Below are positions 62,710 through 64,000 of a DNA stretch of 64,000 nt, one piece after another; the first letter of the stretch is position 1, and the number at the start of each line of letters is the position of its first letter. The stretch is from CAZLKT01 sp964560205 (lineage in GTDB: Bacteria > Pseudomonadota > Alphaproteobacteria > Holosporales > Holosporaceae). Where the stretch lies: assembly GCA_964560205.1 (NCBI GenBank), contig CAZLKT010000002.1:32889-96888 (forward strand), in the 5' to 3' direction. The translations under genes and the position numbers were made by a program. The notes beneath the pieces were generated by a model, which saw nothing but the letters and a program-made list of their open reading frames with translations, had not been told where the DNA came from and ran no database searches.

Positions 62710-63795
62710 TTATTTTCCACCAAAAGTATATGCAATGCCCATCAAACCCGACACGGTATTCACATTTCTCATGGTCATGTCTACTACACCTATACTGTCT
62801 GCATCAAGAGACATTTCGTGATTTCCATACAGAGAAAGCTCTATCTTCAAAAACGCTACAACGCTCTGAGAGATTTTCACCTGAACAGTGGGAGCTAACA
62901 CGAGCCCTACAAAGGTACTATTTTGCGAAAAATCCCCTTGAACTTTTTCAGGAACAGGAGAATAATCGAAGTAGTGGTCCGCCTCAAACGGGGAAGCTCC
63001 AAACGTCATAAGTGAATGATTGGACCAGAACATTCTTGCATTAGACTGAAAATTCACAGCCCCATTCACGTGCCAAAATCCCAAGGCAACCCCCGCCTTT
63101 AAAAGGATAGACACCACAGGGCTCACAGCATATCCCATGTTCAGCAAAAAATCCAGATTCCACGAATTATAGATGTCTACCTGAGTAATGCCGCTGGTAT
63201 CATAAACGAAAGAGGACGGTCGTGAATCTGTCGCTACAGTCCTATGAACATTGTTACAAACATTGGATACGGTATAAGCTGGAGAAGCAACAGATTCTCC
63301 AATCACTTTAGTCAAAATATCGGCGTTCACGTAACCGAACCCACTTATAGCACTAGGTGTATATCGCAGAACAACATCTCCACCAAGAAGAATGCCGTGC
63401 CCCACATGAGCATTGTACCCTACAATGAGATCCAAAAGGCATTGATCACCCATGGCTCCCACAAAATCTCCTACACCCAAAGTATACTCGGTTTGAAAAT
63501 TAAGAACCTCTCCGGGCAGCGAAACCGGAGGAGTGACAAGAACCCCATCATTGTTATAGTACGTAGGCGAAACCCCCTTCTCCGGGTCACTTCCCGTAGT
63601 AAGGACATCATCCATAACATACTCCACCCGGCACCTGCCTGTGGAAAACCCCACATCTGCTCCCACATACCCATGCTGAAAAGCATCTCCAGCATGAACA
63701 GTTTTTTGCCTCTCTTTTTGTGCCTCTACATGATGCATACAACTCATAGAAAAAATTGCAGCAACAAAGAAAAACTTTGCATTTCTTTTTCTCAT
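62710..63795 (-). CDS. Outer-membrane beta-barrel protein, family member 4
   Basis: A signal peptide (KRNAKFFFVAAIFSMSCMHH) is followed by HAGDAFQHGYVGADVGFSTG, predicted barrel strands (NSWNLDFLLNMGYAVSPVVS) and a final LMGIAYTFGGK. 361 residues; AGGAGG lies upstream of the ATG. NSWNLDFLLNMGYAVSP resembles FLFTCGYAVSPDVF in the neighbour and NNWNINFLLGLSWA in the gene at 16495. A truncated copy of its 5' end lies immediately upstream. Confidence 0.72.
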   Translation of the reverse strand: MRKRNAKFFFVAAIFSMSCMHHVEAQKERQKTVHAGDAFQHGYVGADVGFSTGRCRVEYVMDDVLTTGSDPEKGVSPTYYNNDGVLVTPPVSLPGEVLNFQTEYTLGVGDFVGAMGDQCLLDLIVGYNAHVGHGILLGGDVVLRYTPSAISGFGYVNADILTKVIGESVASPAYTVSNVCNNVHRTVATDSRPSSFVYDTSGITQVDIYNSWNLDFLLNMGYAVSPVVSILLKAGVALGFWHVNGAVNFQSNARMFWSNHSLMTFGASPFEADHYFDYSPVPEKVQGDFSQNSTFVGLVLAPTVQVKISQSVVAFLKIELSLYGNHEMSLDADSIGVVDMTMRNVNTVSGLMGIAYTFGGK

Positions 63796-63835
63796 TCCGT
63801 CCTCCTCTCTCGTAGACTCCTACATCCTACATACA

Positions 63836-64000
63836 TTACAAACACTTGTCTATAGAAAATGTTGTTTTTTTTATATGTTCTGAAAAAAACCCATCATTTT
63901 CTGAGAAATCAATACCTGCTCCCACATGCACCTGCTGAAAAGCATCTCCAACATGAACAGCTGTGTGCCTCTCTTTTGGGGCCTCCACATGATGCATACA
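63836..64000 (-). pseudogene. Truncated 5' copy of outer-membrane protein member 4 (runs off the window)
   Basis: Entering from the right edge, the minus strand encodes CMHHVEAPKERHTAVHVGDA then FQQVHVGAGIDFS, near-identical to residues ~19-52 of the gene at 62710. It then leaves the homology and stops at a TAA at 63836-63838. Only the signal and first strand remain, so this is a remnant of a duplicate. Its beginning is outside the window. Confidence 0.75.

Overview
The window looks like a chromosomal segment of a host-associated alphaproteobacterium, most plausibly a Holosporales- or Rickettsiales-like intracellular bacterium. This is inferred from gene content; no marker phylogeny was run. 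Supporting signs are a PopZ-type pole organiser, an HdaA-type DnaA-related protein, an alphaproteobacterial-style initiator tRNA, a free-standing 5S rRNA gene, an AT-rich base composition, and many signal-peptide proteins of no recognisable family in small tandem paralogue arrays, several of them broken.

Layout. Positions 1-4421 hold the end of the F1 ATP synthase operon (atpH end, atpA, atpG, atpD, atpC). Then come tRNA-Gly, asd (whose 3' end runs antisense into that tRNA), glyS-glyQ, popZ and a TolC-type channel with long extra tails. From 12.2 to 17.6 kb lie a short A24 prepilin-peptidase-like protein, initiator tRNA-Met, a soluble lytic transglycosylase and two outer-membrane barrel proteins. 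At 17.8 kb is an isolated 5S rRNA gene with its own promoter. It is followed by a tandem array of decayed copies of the 5' end of the next gene, with a 100-N assembly gap inside the array, and then the intact patatin-like phospholipase.

Positions 20-30 kb form an accessory region. Two secreted low-complexity proteins share a basic, nuclear-localisation-like C-terminus; each lies next to mnmA or to a decayed copy of the mnmA 3' end. Four secreted proteins with one membrane segment and charged coiled-coil tails follow, one with a heptanucleotide repeat that could switch its reading frame. A threefold ~300-bp tandem repeat precedes the last of them. Positions 30-33.4 kb are housekeeping (transaldolase family, xseB, DsbD-like, yqgE). 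Positions 33.4-40.1 kb are accessory again: two secreted basic proteins (one broken by a 173-bp duplication), tRNA-Ser, a GrpB-GNAT fusion, csaA with an in-frame stop, hipBA, and a tandem pair of secreted proteins of unknown function.

Positions 40.4-49.1 kb carry tRNA-Pro, a LysE-type exporter, dapF-dnaE, an MscS channel and rmuC. Positions 49.1-55.8 kb hold five co-directional paralogues with a signal peptide, a predicted beta-rich (GIN-like) domain and, in most, a helical C-terminal domain; two of the five are frameshifted. The right end has hdaA, tRNA-Thr, recJ, an ABC exporter, a BAX-inhibitor-1 family membrane protein, two more outer-membrane proteins and the truncated remnant of a third.

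The most unusual content is the set of duplicated, decaying secreted-protein loci. They suggest an effector or surface-protein repertoire under active turnover through tandem duplication, frameshift and possible phase variation. Family names rest on motif recognition alone; no database search was possible.
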